Positions 45,972 to 57,421 of a DNA stretch of 64,000 bases are shown here, piece by piece. Each line of letters begins with the position of its first letter. The first letter of the stretch is position 1. The position numbers were made by a program, and so were the translations under genes. Under the pieces are notes generated by a model, which did not search any database, had not been told where the DNA came from, and saw only the letters and a program-made list of their open reading frames with translations. Source of the DNA: Achaetomiella virescens (lineage: Eukaryota; Ascomycota; Sordariomycetes; Sordariales; Chaetomiaceae). Location: assembly GCA_031001845.1 (NCBI GenBank), contig JARNGD010000010.1:248001-312000 (forward strand). The letters run 5' to 3'.

Positions 45972-46826
45972 TTTGGGCAGTTTTGTGGTGACGTCAGGTG
46001 TGCAGGTGAAGATGGAGAGGTTGGGGGTTTGAAGTTTTTTGCTGTAAATTGTTGAGGTTGTATCTCTCGCAGGAGAAATTCGGTCGTGCGGTTTGCGGGG
46101 ATTGATTAATTCAGGCGGAGGTTGCAAGAAAGAGTGATTAGAATGTCATCGCATGCAGCTGGTCAAACCCCTGTCAACTACTCCAGGCGCTGGCGGGGCA
46201 ACGTCCTTGTCACGACCAGAGCGCCAACTCACGTGACCCAGCGAAGAGAGCATGTTGACAAATTCATGCTGAAGAGTTGCACCTCTTTCTGTTAGTGACT
46301 TCGACTGATCCAGAGACAATTAATAGAAGAACGTCAGCAAGAGGACTGCCAGCACCGTGTTGCTGAACCTGTTGTCGAAATGACATTTTTTTTCTGTCTT
46401 CGCGAAGTCTTGAAAAAAGACGATTGACATGGATTTTACTGAATATCGAACCAAGGTGGCGCCTGAGACTATGATGAGTCTATCATCGGTGGTCCTGAGG
46501 GACATTGGCGATAGTGGAACCTCCAGTCTGGAGATTCGGGCCAGACGGATAAACCAATCCTTACGCTCCATGATGCTTACGATTGCCTGGTAAGTGCGGC
46601 TTCTGTGAGCGCCTCTCATGATACTTTTCTCCTCCCCGTTGAGGCCGTCAAGTCACTCGATTCACCGCGAATGAGAAGGGCAACTCCAGATTTGCTTCGG
46701 TTCTGCAGATGTTGATCTAGCCATCTACTTTTGTCTAACCCACTCCAGCTAGCGTCCAACAAAGGAAAAACCTGGCAACATATCATCACGAGCTGTCGAA
46801 GCAATGTAAGCCGCTCAACCGCACGC
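45972..46826. other. Intergenic, no gene recognised
   Basis: About 855 bp between two minus-strand genes. It contains the POLD4 promoter and the SKI8 3' flank, plus a T8 tract near 46386. Nothing else identified. Confidence 0.45.
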
Positions 46827-48038
46827 TCAAGACCCAGTAGCCTCCGGTAGAAGGAGACTCCTGCTCGCCCAGCCGCGCAAAAAATCTCGCTCTTGCCCGT
46901 GCCCGGCCCTATCGCCCGCTCCGTCTTGGGCAGCCACCTCACACTCCACAATGCTGACTCTGTCTCGCTGTGCGTCGCCACACAGACACCGCGTGCCACA
47001 TCCCAGACCTTGACCTTGCCGTCGAGTGACCCGCTCAAAGGTACTCGCCTGTGTCGTTCCAGTCGAGAGACGTAATCCACGCGGGCCTGCTGCTCGGCGT
47101 CGTGAGGTTGCCACATGCTCACCGTGCTCCATGTCGTATATCGCAATGATACCCGCGTTGCCAGCAGCCGCAAGGCGTTTGCAACCGGGCGAAAAGGCCA
47201 CGGCCCGAACGGGCTTCGCCAGACAACACTTCGTTAGCCAACCCAATCCCCAGCTACCGTCCCCAACCTGCCACTTACAGAGAGCGAATAAACCATCCTC
47301 CCCGCATCATTATTAAACACATACACCGCGCCACTCTCATGCCCACTGGCAGTCAGCCTCCCATCTCTACTCAAATCCACCGCCATCGCAAAGCTTCCAC
47401 CGCCCCTCGCACCGTCTCATAAGTCTGAATCTTCTCGCGCCCAGCAATATCCACACGTGAATCCGCCCATCACTCGTCGTGCAGGCCAGGTAACCCTCGT
47501 CAGCACTCAGGGCCACGGCCCAGACATCCCCTCCATTATTCTTCGTCGGAGGTAACTCCCAGTCGAGCTGCCATTCGTTGTCGTTCGCACCACCACTGCT
47601 GGCGTGGTTGTTGCTGTTGTTGCTGTTCCCTGAAAGCCTCCAGACCTTGATCTCGCCGCCGAAGCCGACGCTGGCGGCCACCTGACCCAGCCCACCGCGC
47701 GCCGTGCACACGTGGTGGCAGCCAAGCTTGTGGGCATTGTCGAGGGTTTGCTGGAGCGGGAAGGTAGGGTCGGTGGTGCTGTGGACGCGGAGCGCGGAGG
47801 AGCCGCTGGCGGAGAGGAGGGAGGTCGGCGTTGAGGCGAGGGAGAAGATCTCTGCTGGGTGGGCTGCAGAGGGGAGGGTTGTGTTAGTGAGATGGATACC
47901 TAGGCACGCAGGAGGAGGGATGGTGGGGTTGGGACTTGGGTTGCGTACCTTCGTCCACCGTGTGGGCGGTGAGGTATTGTTTTGACTGGAAGGCTGTCAG
48001 TAAGCGCAGACTATGCCGGTTGGGAATAGCACTACCAT
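46827..48038 (-). CDS. ski8: SKI8/Rec14 WD40 protein
   Basis: Inferred start ATG at 48038, immediately followed by an intron (48035-47986, GTAGTG..CAG), so the first coding exon is 3 nt. The second exon reads SKQYLTAHTVDE and splices (intron 47948-47864) to AHPAEIFSLASTPTSLLSAS. A further intron lies at 47278-47214. About 337 residues. WD repeats: ASVGFGGEIKVWRLSG, GGDVWAVALSADEGYLACTT with SDGRIHVWDIAG, GRLTASGHESGAVYVFNND, VRAVAFSPGCKRLAAAG, and WITSLDWNDTGEY with SGSLDGKVKVWDVARG. The end is SEIFCAAG with YREATGS, the usual SKI8 terminus. Five or more one-base slips. SKI8 is the WD40 subunit of the Ski complex that feeds mRNA to the cytoplasmic exosome, and in meiosis supports Spo11 (as Rec14). 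Confidence 0.85.
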
Positions 48039-48540
48039 TGTCAGCTCTCCATAAACCGATTTCTGATTTGCTGTGGTTGGTGTCGGGAGACTCGCAGCAG
48101 GTGGTTGCGAGGTGGTTACGGTTGCAATTGAGCTGCAGGAGCCATGGTGGGGTAAATTCAGGCACGCGGCTTCCTTTCAGACGTCACAAGGGAGTTCTCC
48201 TGAACCAAAAATATTAAGAATCTCGAGACGCCGAGACTAAGACGGTAAACTGTTTTTCTCTTTATTTTCCTCTTCCGTTGAGCCATACACTCAGCATGGT
48301 TCCAGCAGTTGTCCTGAAATCTGTTTCATTTCTCCAAACAGCGGGCTGGAAACCCAACCCGACTTGACGACCCGCCTCTCCATGACAATGCAGTCGATAT
48401 GCTACAATAAATGTACAACAAGATCGCTAACTCCCTCTCCGGGGAGCACGAAGCGATGCATACGCCAAGTAACTCCCAGCGCACATTCCTTGGCGGACTC
48501 CCAGCCCATTCGTTCCTTAACCACTCCCCAAGCAATTTTC
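48039..48540. other. Intergenic, no gene recognised
   Basis: About 500 bp between SKI8 (start) and MRPL32 (stop), both minus strand. An alternative upstream start at 48165 for SKI8 gives a frame that does not join the WD40 reading. No other feature. Confidence 0.45.
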
Positions 48541-49009
48541 TTAGCTGCTGTTCTCCTTGGCCTCCTTGTTCATCATCTCCCTGAGCTCTGTCTCCCATGT
48601 TAGCATGCATTGGCCCCTCTGCATTAGCCTAGGGTTCCTCACTCGCTGCGCAATGCGGGCAGAGGTAATGCATCCTCTTAATCTCGCCACATGCAGGGCA
48701 CTTGCACAGAGATGTTACGTCCTTCAGCGCCTTGCCCGCCATTTGCCTGTGCCTCTTCTTCATGTGCGATGTCTTCTTCTTGGGCACCGCCTTGAGAATC
48801 GACTCCCAGATGCCCTCGAGGATCGATGGTAATGACGGAAGCCCGAGCTGGAAAGCGGCCGGGACGGCGAGTGTGAGCGACGGGAAGAGAGGAAGCGAGA
48901 ACTGCCGGAAATAGAGTTGTATCCTCGCCGTCGAGAGAAGCGTCGGAGCAAGGAGTCCGGGGAGCAAGCTGGAGGAAGCCATCCTCATCGCCGGGACCGC
49001 CATCGCCAT
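48541..49009 (-). CDS. mrpl32: Mitochondrial ribosomal protein bL32m
   Basis: Start MAMAVPAMRMASSSLLPG at 49009 (downstream in-frame ATGs are possible starts). A mitochondrial presequence-like N-terminus is followed by the bL32 core AVPKKKTSHMKKRHRQMAG, KALKDVTSLCKCPACGEIKR and MHYLCPHC. This gives the CxxC..CxxC zinc ribbon. The literal frame stops at 48629 (..AASEEP). A phase-1 intron 48642-48588 (GTGAGG..CTAAC..CAG) instead extends the protein with KLRELMM-like KLREMMNKEAKENSS, a usual L32m ending; I prefer this, giving about 137 residues. It acts in the large subunit of the mitochondrial ribosome. In yeast maturation of L32 is linked to the m-AAA protease. Divergent from cdc10, with 621 bp between starts. 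Confidence 0.88.
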
Positions 49010-49630
49010 CTCTGATCGTAGTAGTCCGTCCTGCCGAGATCCGCTCCTATGTCTAGCAGTGCTTTCGGTTCCGGTCGTCTGATGGCTCAATTGGGTTCCT
49101 GCAATGCTGTACCACTTCCACTAATAGGGCGACCTCGGCGTGCCCTCGTGTCGTCGCTTCGCCGGAACGTCGTGGGTGGATCACGCTGGCGTTGGAGTCG
49201 CCCAGAAAAAATGTCGGCTTGCATTTGCGACGCAAACTTCCCTCCCAGGCCGGACACCAAACAGGGCTGGCACGGTCCACCCAAGCTCGGATGCCGCTGC
49301 GCACTCTAACCCAATCGGGACCGTGCCTGGGGCAGGGTCCCACAGGGCCAATCACGAGTAGCCCACTTCCCTCCCCCCTTTCCCCAGCCAGCTCAGCGAC
49401 CCCTTGACGGAAATTATTGCTTGCCAGAAGCTGCCGCCAGGAAGGTACGAGGAAATTCCCCTTCAACACAACACCGACCGCATCCACCCGGCCTCAACTC
49501 GCTGCCACTGGACCGCCTCACGCTCCCGTCCCATACGTCGACTTGAAAAGCCCACCTCGCAGCGAGCGATTCCCGACTCCTTTGTGGAATAAACACGTCC
49601 TGTGTCGCCAGATCATCAACAGCCGCAAAA
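49010..49630. promoter_or_regulatory. Shared upstream region of divergent mrpl32 and cdc10
   Basis: 621 bp between start codons. No specific element recognised. The CA/CT-rich stretch at about 49440-49560 is a likely cdc10 leader. Confidence 0.4.
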
Positions 49631-50775
49631 ATGGCGTCCATGCCTCCTGCCACCATTTACCCGCAGAGCCATGTCGGTTTTGACAGCATCACGTCCCAGA
49701 TTGAGCGGAAGTTGCTCAAGCGCGGATTCCAGTTCAACATTATCTGCGTTGGTCAGTTCCCCCCTCGTCCCTTGAGCTCTCTATCAGCTCCACCTTGAAT
49801 TCCCGAGCTGGGATTGATGTGTCTCGTGTTGCAGGCCAGACGGGTCTGGGCAAGTCGACCCTGATCAACACCATTTTCGCCTCGCACCTTATCGAATCCA
49901 AGGGCCGCCTCAATCCCGACGAGGTCATCCGCTCGACCACCGAGATCCAGTCCGTTTCGCATATCATCGAGGAGAACGGCGTGCGCCTCAGGCTGAACAT
50001 CGTCGACACTCCCGGCTACGGCGACCTGATCAACAATGACCGGTGCTGGGATCCCATCGTCAAGTACATCAAGGACCAGCACTCTGCCTACCTGCGAAAG
50101 GAGCTCACTGCCCAGCGCGAGCGGTACATCCAGGACACCCGCATCCACTGCTGCCTGTTCTTCATCCAGCCGTCCGGCCACTCCCTCAAGCCGATCGATA
50201 TTGTTGTCCTGAAGAAGCTGTCCGACGTCGTCAATGTCGTTCCCGTTATTGCCAAGGCCGACACTCTTACCCTGGAGGAGCGCCAGGCGTTCAAGGAGCG
50301 CATCAAGGAGGAATTTGCGTTCCACAACCTCAAGATGTACCCTACGAGAACGACGAGTTCGACGAGGAGGAGCGCGCGGTGAACAGCCAGATCAAGGTGG
50401 GTTTTGTTTCTCCAGGGTGATTGCCAGCAACTAACGTGTCACAGAGCCTGATTCCCTTCGCTGTTGTCGGCTCCGAGAAGTCCATCATTGTCAACGGCAA
50501 ACAGGTTCGCGGCCGCCAGAAACCGGTGGGGCGTCATCAACGTCGAGGACGAGAACCACTGCGAATTCGTCTACCTCCGGAACTTCCTCCTCCGCACGCA
50601 CTTGCAGGACCTTATTGAGACGACTTCTCAGATCCACTACGAGACGTTCCGCGCCAAGCAGCTTCTGGCCCTCAAGGAGAGCAGCGCACAGGGCCACGGC
50701 AGCAGGCCCATCAGTCCGTCGGCGGAGCGCGAGATGAGCCGCAGCTCGCAACGGATGACCATGAACGGCTACTAA
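49631..50775 (+). CDS. cdc10: Septin, CDC10 class
   Basis: Start MASMPPATIYPQSHVGFDSI; introns 49752-49834 and 50397-50444; about 337 residues. The polybasic RKLLKRGFQFNIICV leads to the P-loop GQTGLGKST; G3 is DTPGYGD and G4 AKAD. The septin-unique element is seen in PFAVVGSEKSIIVNG, RGRQ and NRWGVINVEDENHCEFVYLR with FLLRTHLQDLIETTSQIHYE. The C-terminus is short (SSAQGHGSRPISPSAERE..) with no coiled coil, as in CDC10 (AspD) and unlike CDC3/11/12. Two one-base slips: near 50342 (one base missing in KMYP-YENDEFDEEE) and near 50523 (one extra A before NRWGVIN). Both lie in conserved sequence of a gene expected to be needed, which is the best local argument for sequence error. Septins form membrane-associated filaments at septa and hyphal tips. 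Confidence 0.93.
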
Positions 50776-51896
50776 GCCGGAAACCGCTTGTCGAACGCGC
50801 TCCCGGCGGAGCGTGCAATCTGTCTGAACCCTTGATATCCCGGCAAAACAGTGCCAAAAAGTCTACGGCAGGAGACGGCGTCCAAGACAGAGCTGTGGGG
50901 AGGAATAGCGCGGCGCAAATTCGATGTGTGGTTTACAGGCCGTACCACTGGTTGGCCTATGGTGTTTACGTCTTGTTGGCAACTCGCGTTCCGTGGTCTG
51001 GACTTGTTTATTCCTATCTTTTTTTAGTATCCGAAGCTCCTTCGCATCTTTGCTGCCCCTTTTCTCTTTTCTACTTAATTCCCCCAGCCCTCCTTGCGTT
51101 AATAGAGAGCTCCTAGTTTCGATACCTGACGGAATACCTATGGATGTTTGCGGACTCAGTGTGTCTTCATGAGAATAGTTTGTCAAGAACAAGTTGGACC
51201 GAGTGCCCGAGAGGACAAGTTCAGATGCCGAAGTCGATTCTCAATGTTGTCTCGACTTGCGTCACTTCCCGCACGGCACCCTCCCAGGCCTGTCATCAAC
51301 AACTTTCCCAGTCCCCCTACCGCCTCCTCCGGGACCAGTAGCTCAGTGGGAGAAGTGCAGGGATCCAAAGCCCCCGCCGGTGCCCAGCGACCCTTCTCAC
51401 AAGAGGTCACCGGCTCGAGTCCCACCAGTGTTTTCAGCCACCCCCTTCGACCGCCAAGGGTGCTGGCCGGTGAACTTGTGTCTTTGAAACTTGAGGTATC
51501 CCATTATTTTTCTTGTTCCTTTTCTTTTCTTTGTTCTTTTTTTTGTTCTATCGTGTCCACAGATCTTGTTGTCTTTGGCCCAACTTCCATGGGCCGAGGC
51601 TTGCTCTGGCAAATCTTGCTTACCGGCCGCCAACAGTACAGTCAAGCGGATGCCGTTTTCACTGTAGACTTCTCCCATGCTCCGGAGCCTGATCCCATGG
51701 TCTATCGAGTGACCTCCTGGGCCTCCCACGACATTCTTTCCCGTTCCAGGGGTTAGGGTTAGGAAATAATTTGCCACTGCCCCACGTCGCGTCGAACGCG
51801 TCTCTCTCAATACCTTTGCTGGGCAACAACCATCACCAAGATGTAAACAAACCTCCCATTTCCCTCTCATCTTTTCACATTAACACAACCATGCCC
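50776..51896. other. Intergenic with a tRNA-like relic
   Basis: About 1.1 kb after cdc10. The only structured element seen is the tRNA-like module at about 51340-51425, followed by T-rich tracts (51505-51548). Confidence 0.45.
51338..51425 (+). repeat. tRNA-like (Val-CAC-like) fragment with A and B boxes
   Basis: TAGCTCAGTGG fits the Pol III A box and GGCTCGAGTCC the B box (one mismatch). Between them CTCACAA could be an anticodon loop (CAC, Val) on an imperfect stem (CCCTT/GAGGT). The acceptor stem does not close and the T stem is broken, so it is not a functional tRNA. T5-T8 runs follow within 100 bp. It could be a tRNA pseudogene or a SINE head. Confidence 0.4.
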
Positions 51897-53525
51897 GATT
51901 CCTGGTACTACGACCACCAAAACCACAAGTGAAATGCCCAACCTCACCACCACAACCTCCCTCATCAACCCCCCCACAACCAACGAGACAGTAGCCCCCC
52001 ACAACCCCAGCCCCGAGAAATCCAGCTCCAGCCCCTCATCTCTGACCTGCTCCGCACCAAGTACCTCATCCCAGACTCAGTCTTTCTCGTCGAGTCCGTC
52101 GAGCGGAAACATCCTTGTCCCGGAAAATAGTAGCAAACACCGCGGCCGATACCACGACAGGCCCCTTCGGCTGGTCAGGCTGTTGCTGGGCGACGGCGAA
52201 CTGTGTATCCAGGCCTTTCTGAAACCCGAGATTCACTGCTTTGTGGACTCGGGGTTGGTGTATGAAGGGTGTTTGGTGAGGGTGGAGAAGGGGATCATTG
52301 GGGTGTGGGAGGGGCCAGGGCTCACTGAAGAGCGGGATGAGGAGGAAAGAGGAGTTGGGACATGGGGGGAGGTAGTTGACGGTGGGGTTGGGGATCCGGA
52401 AAGGTTGGAGAGGGAACGGTCAAGGGTGAGGAAGGAGGTAGAAAGGAAGAGAGAGAAGGGGACGGGGAAGGGGAAACAGGGGGGAAAGGTGGTGTATTTG
52501 GTTGTGGGAGACTTGGTTACCGTTGGGTGGAGTGAGGAGTATTTGGGGATTTTGAGGAGGGAAGCTTGGGAAAAGGAGATGGCGAGGGAGGGGGAGGTGC
52601 ACAGGGCGGACGAGGGTGAGAAAGAGAAAGGCCCACATCAGCAGCCAGTGGTGATGGGTGACATTGGGCAGCGGAAGAAAGTTACTGGTGCTGAGCTTAC
52701 GGATAAGAGCAAGGACGATGATGTGGAGGAGCTCATGCAGCAGGATGGCAGAGGAGGCACTTCAATTTTCAGCCTCAGCTCAACAGTTCAATTCTCGTGC
52801 TGCCGTTACACACCCAAACACCACTGCCGCAAAACCACCCTCGCCGAACCCTCCCGACGAAGACTACATCACCGACTCCGACTCGGCGTTCGAAACCCTC
52901 GAAGTTTCCCCGCAAAAAGCCACGCAACGCCGCATCCAGATCCCCACCCCGGCCCTATCCCAAACGCCGTCCCCGACCTTCGCCAACAACTCCAAGCAGC
53001 GATCATCACGCAAAATCAAGTACAGAATATCCCCCGTCCGCAGCATCTCCCCCTGGCCTTGTTGAAACCACCGCGCCCTGGCAAGCCTCCGACCCTTCGC
53101 AGCCCCTCAAACTCACCCCGCTCGCCTCCATACCCTGTCTGCCCTACCGCCAAAATTGGATGATCAACGTCCTCGCCGTCGTCTGTTCCCTTGGCAATGT
53201 CGAGCCTTCCCACATCGGCCCCTCGTTCATCCAGCGCACGGCACGCATCTCAGATATGAGTACCGTGAAACAGGTACATCTGACGGTGTACCTCGACCGG
53301 AAGGGTTTACGCCCGAGGTGGGGAGCGTGGTGCTGCTGATGGGGGTGAAGAACCATCTTTTCGATGGCGGGTCGTTTGGAGTATGTCAGTGATAGGCCCA
53401 GGCATGGGGGCAGTTGGTGGGTGAGAAAGCCGGAAGTGTTGGGGTGGTGCCAAGAGGAGGTGGAGGCTTTTGAGGGCGTGGCGGGGGGAGTGAACAACGT
53501 GGATGGGATGGGAGATGGGTTATGA
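51897..53525 (+). CDS. Two-domain OB-fold-like protein, possible telomere or ssDNA-binding factor
   Basis: A coding region broken by at least four frame changes; start MPDSWYYDHQNHK at about 51891-51897, end GVNNVDGMGDGL near 53525. Segment 1: IQLQPLISDLLRTKYLIPDS with VFLVESVERKHP. Segment 2: RPLRLVRLLLGDGELCIQAF with LKPEIHCFVDSGLVYEGCLV, an OB-fold pattern, then a charged linker and VVYLVVGDLVTVGWSEEYLG. After a Ser/Pro-rich linker (DEDYITDSDSAFETLEVSPQ) comes a second OB-like block: NWMINVLAVVCSLGNVEPSH, KQVHLTVYLD and GFTPEVGSVVLLMGVKNHLF. The repeated OB-like architecture with a disordered middle resembles fungal telomere or RPA-type proteins. That is inference; I do not recognise a named family. 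The exon structure at the start is unclear. Confidence 0.55.
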
Positions 53526-54220
53526 ATTTGGGTTTGGGAGAGGACAGGAGTTTTGGTGGGCTTACTCAAAGGTTGGGATACCAGTCGGTGTTTGGTCAAG
53601 GTTGGCTGCGACGTTATTGACTTAGTTTCTGTTGCCAACTTTGTCCCGGTCAATTACTTGTATGTTAAAATTGACGGATTGGCAAAAACAGGACATGAAG
53701 ACCAGAGACCGGACATGTTGTTTCAGCTGGTAAGTCGGTGACAACAGCTAGTTATCGGAGTGTCTCACACTACTTAGAATTTCGAAGGTTATTTCTTCCT
53801 TGTTTATCAGTCGGGATCGTTGACCCACGTTCGCCACCGTCAACGCATGGTCTTAGGAGAAAATGCCAAGCCGTACTCGTAGTTAAGGGGTTAGTGGGCT
53901 ATGATGCTAGTGACCGCCGTGTTTCTCTCATTTGATGACGGGCAGGGCAACGCACCTTGGCACGCGGATCGGAGTGAATATTTCTGCCGTAACAATGACC
54001 GGTCCAGAAGTTCAATTTCCTAACCCCACTCAATAATCCCTTCCAGCAGTCGCCCATCGTCGACTTTCTTTGATTTCTCACTTCAAACTCACCCGACTCT
54101 TCCGCCTTGTTGTACCAGGACGGACGCCGTCCCGATATAAGGATCGAGTAACATTCTCCGTTAAAAGACAAGGCAAAAATGATGGACAATGCTGCAGCCC
54201 CAGTAGGGGTCGAGAAAATC
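53526..54220. other. Intergenic, no gene recognised
   Basis: About 700 bp, AT-richer than the flanking gene. Nothing identified. Confidence 0.45.
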
Positions 54221-56110
54221 ATCTGCGTCCCTGAACTCGGCATTATACACTGAGTTTTCTCCACATCACTGATCTGCGGACTGCTGCCCTGGCAGCCAAC
54301 GAGCTCTTCTACAACGCGGTTCATCCGTTTCTTTGGCAGGCAATCCATCTCCCATATTTGGAGCCAAAGGTGGCCACCGATTTAATCGGGCTCCTTCCTG
54401 GGAGCGTTTCTCACACTCTCTCACGGGCCATACCTTCTCCCTCTCAATCAGTATGGGCGATGTTGCGACGGACCCCTACCATACAATGAGCACTCGTAAC
54501 TGGTCGCCCAAGGCCCGCGATGCCGACTGGTTCTCTGTCAAATCAGGTGTAGACCAGCTGTTTAACGGCCTGGGGAAGATGCTCGCGACAACGCGCCGTT
54601 TTCGCAGCCCGGGATGTTCCCCTTATTCTCGACCTCGTTCGGTTGCTTCAGAAGCGTAAGTGCAATCGAGCCTTCTAATTAGGAGTTACCCCTTCGAGGG
54701 CTGTGCCACACACTCCTCTGGTCTCCCCTTCCCGTCCTTACAACTCAAAAATGGGTGTCGAGCACGGTGACTGACCGAATCACTTGATAGATTGTCCCCA
54801 GATCCACGAACTGAATACCTCAATCCCTCCCCTCCCTCCCCCCCCCCCAAACCGCGGACACATTTGGGCTGCGCCTTCTTCATACGGTTGACATCTATCA
54901 CTGGAAGCATGGGCTTGCCGAGCATCCAGACCTCACAGTCCCTCTGGCCAACTCTGTCAACTTCGGCTTGGAAATCGACCTTCGGCCAGTTTTCGGCTTT
55001 CCAAATACTCTCACAAACTTGCAATACGACAGTCAAAGCCCGTCCCCGTCGGTGGCTCAGCTCGTCCAAATCCTCAAGGCGGCATCATATCGGCGGTATT
55101 GCACTCGATGGGGAGTTTGTCCCAGAGGCATACGGCACTCCCGAGGACGGCACACACGTGATGAAGCCACTCTCTATTCAGTACCATGAAGCCGGTGGGC
55201 GTCCTCTGAAGCTCAAGGTTTACGAACCGGCTATGGCTGTGAGATACTCGAGAGGCCCATCCGGCTTCCAAAAACCATCTTCCGCACTACCTCTCACACC
55301 TGATCGACTTTGAGTCCCTCGAGGAACTTCACGCCGAAGATCTCTGGCACACGGGACCCACATCGACGTGCTGAGTCCGGACGGGGGCATCAGGCTCGCA
55401 GCGCCAGCGCTGGGCTCTTCGCAGCCTCCCCCAAAGACGGGCAATCTTCGGAGGATCACCTGGCCGTCAGACTGTTAGGTGCTCATGAGGGTCCTGTGGT
55501 GGTGCCAGCCGGGATCCTGCGCATGACGAAACCGATCCCTGACGACTGGTTAGCCGCCGTAGCGCAAACCCCTCTTGGCGCGCGTCCGACCTGGATTGCG
55601 TCCAAATTCTCCCGATTCCGGGCCTCCAAAAAAGCCGTTTTGGGGAAGGGGCTTCCCACCGATTACATGGGTCCGGAGGTTAGAAATCTATATGAGCTCT
55701 GTTCCAGGTTAGGTGGCCTTCTGTGTCTGAAGATCCGGATGCCCAATCTGACTGGAGCAAGAGGAAGTGCTTCTGGCGTCGTTGTAAGAGAATGACGGAA
55801 CTTCAAGAGCTCTGGCTGCTGAGGGGCGGTGGTTCTTGGAACCCGAAGGAAGAGCGGGAAGAACCCCTGCCATAGCAAACAGAGGCCGAGTTTGAGACGC
55901 TCTCGGCAAAATTCGCGGGTGTTTGCCCGAAGCTTACTTATCTGCGTATCCTCGACCCCTCGTGGGAGATCGTACGACCAGGCCACAAGGGTGCAGGCTC
56001 AAACGATGGGATTGGAAGGATGCTCGTGCCGCACATTGCCCTCTAATGTTTTGGCAGGTTGAGCATGGGATTTCCGAGGTCTTCAACTGGGATAAGCCTA
56101 GATCGTTACA
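54221..56110 (+). pseudogene. Decayed F-box-like protein gene
   Basis: Pieces in one orientation and plausible order. LHITDLRTAALAANELFYNA with VHPFLWQAIHLP (about 54260-54350) is an F-box-like start. Next are RFSHSLTGHTFSLSISMGD (54400), LLHTVDIYHWKHGLAEHPDL (54870), PHYLSHLIDFESLEELHAED (55275) and LSPDGGIRLAAPALGS (55375). RMTELQELWLLRGGGSWNP follows (55795), then ETLSAKFAGVCPKLTYLRIL and DPSWEIVRPG (55890-55980), and HCPLMFWQVEHGISEVFNWD (56035). Frames change at nearly every junction and stops lie inside (e.g. the one after REEPLP near 55873). Much more damage than the housekeeping genes show, so this is a genuine relic. F-box proteins present substrates to SCF ubiquitin ligases; the leucine-rich spacing in the C-terminal pieces suggests a repeat domain. 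Confidence 0.5.
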
Positions 56111-57421
56111 AGGTATTTCGGCTTCCAGGCAAGGTCGGCGCATGTCCCGCTGCTGGGACGCCATTCGTGGCAGACCTGGAGCACGTTCAGAACGGACTCG
56201 GGACATGGGAATACTACGTCCTTATTGCCATACGAAGTGTACAGTTAGCCACACAGTTAGATATATATCGTGTCATTCATATACTGTTTTTGGGGGCTGC
56301 CAGTGGTGGAGATGATCTGCTTAACCGGTAACCACAGATTCAGAACCAAAGTTGAGGCGAAATACGACAAACAGTCTGCCCCTGAGAACCAAGTTCATTT
56401 GTGAACTGTGGACCATGAGAGTACAGATTGTACAAAATCTTTCATATTGGCATCGTGATGAATACTGGCTGTCCCGTTCCAAAAGCCACCTGATCCTCGG
56501 AATGTTCAATTTGGTTGCCTTCTTTCATCATATCAACCTGAAGGCATCAAAGACGAATCCTGTGGGGTGACCAGCAACAAAGATTCCGTCCACAAGGTAT
56601 GACCGACCGCGTGATTTTCCACTATTCTGGCTGCATCTCGCTATGCTGTCTTATTCCCGAACTTCTCCTCTCCTTCCAACGCTGTTCTCTAGCAATACGG
56701 TGCTATAGCAAGCTTAGGGGAGCCATCTCATCTTGCAGATCGCGAATCCAACCATTACAGACTGTACGGCTGTTGACCATGAACAGCGACAAAGCTATCT
56801 AGTGTGAAGCAGGAAGCGGACGGCCAGCGAAAGATCTCTACGGCATAGTCTAGTCCTGGAAGGACTGGTCTACTCACTGACTTCAAGAGGCCCGAGGATG
56901 CTGAACATTTCCTCAAGTTTGTACCAGGGTGAGACATGAAAGATGGTTCAAAGTTCGGACGCCAAACATGACCGCAAAAGAAGGACAGGCGTGTGAATAT
57001 ATTCTGGGATCGGTTCAAGCAGATGACCGAGCTCCGCGAGTTGTGGCTTGCTGATCGACGGGCTGGGACTCCCAGCGCGATCAGCAGAGCGCAGAGCCAG
57101 AGTCTCTCTCGACAAACGCTGGTTTGAGCATTTCGAAGCCGAGTTCGTCAGTATTTATCCAACTCGAGTACTTACGGACACTCGATCGTGCTTGGAGCAT
57201 TGCATACGGGGACGGAGGTTAGGCGAAGCTTGAGATCCGGACCATAACAGCCTAGCAGTTTGACAATGAACTACCCCCGGCGTCTGACTGGCGTAGAATT
57301 ACCTTGGGCATAAGTACTAACCTGTGGAAAGAGGATGCCACTGACGATTTAGGAGCAGGCTTCCCGTGTCAACATAGCTTCTTGTGTGGATAAAACACAT
57401 GTGTGCATTTAACAAATACAA
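56111..57421. other. Relic region with a second F-box-gene-like fragment
   Basis: No intact gene. At about 57000-57050 FWDRFKQMTELRELWLADRR resembles RMTELQELWLLRGGG of the decayed gene at 55.8 kb. This suggests a tandem or dispersed partial copy of the same family. The remainder shows no pattern. Confidence 0.4.

Noticed and set aside
50342..50523. Programmed ribosomal frameshifting in the septin gene
   Set aside because: No slippery heptamer with downstream structure is apparent. Two unrelated slips in one gene and similar ones in neighbours fit sequence error better.
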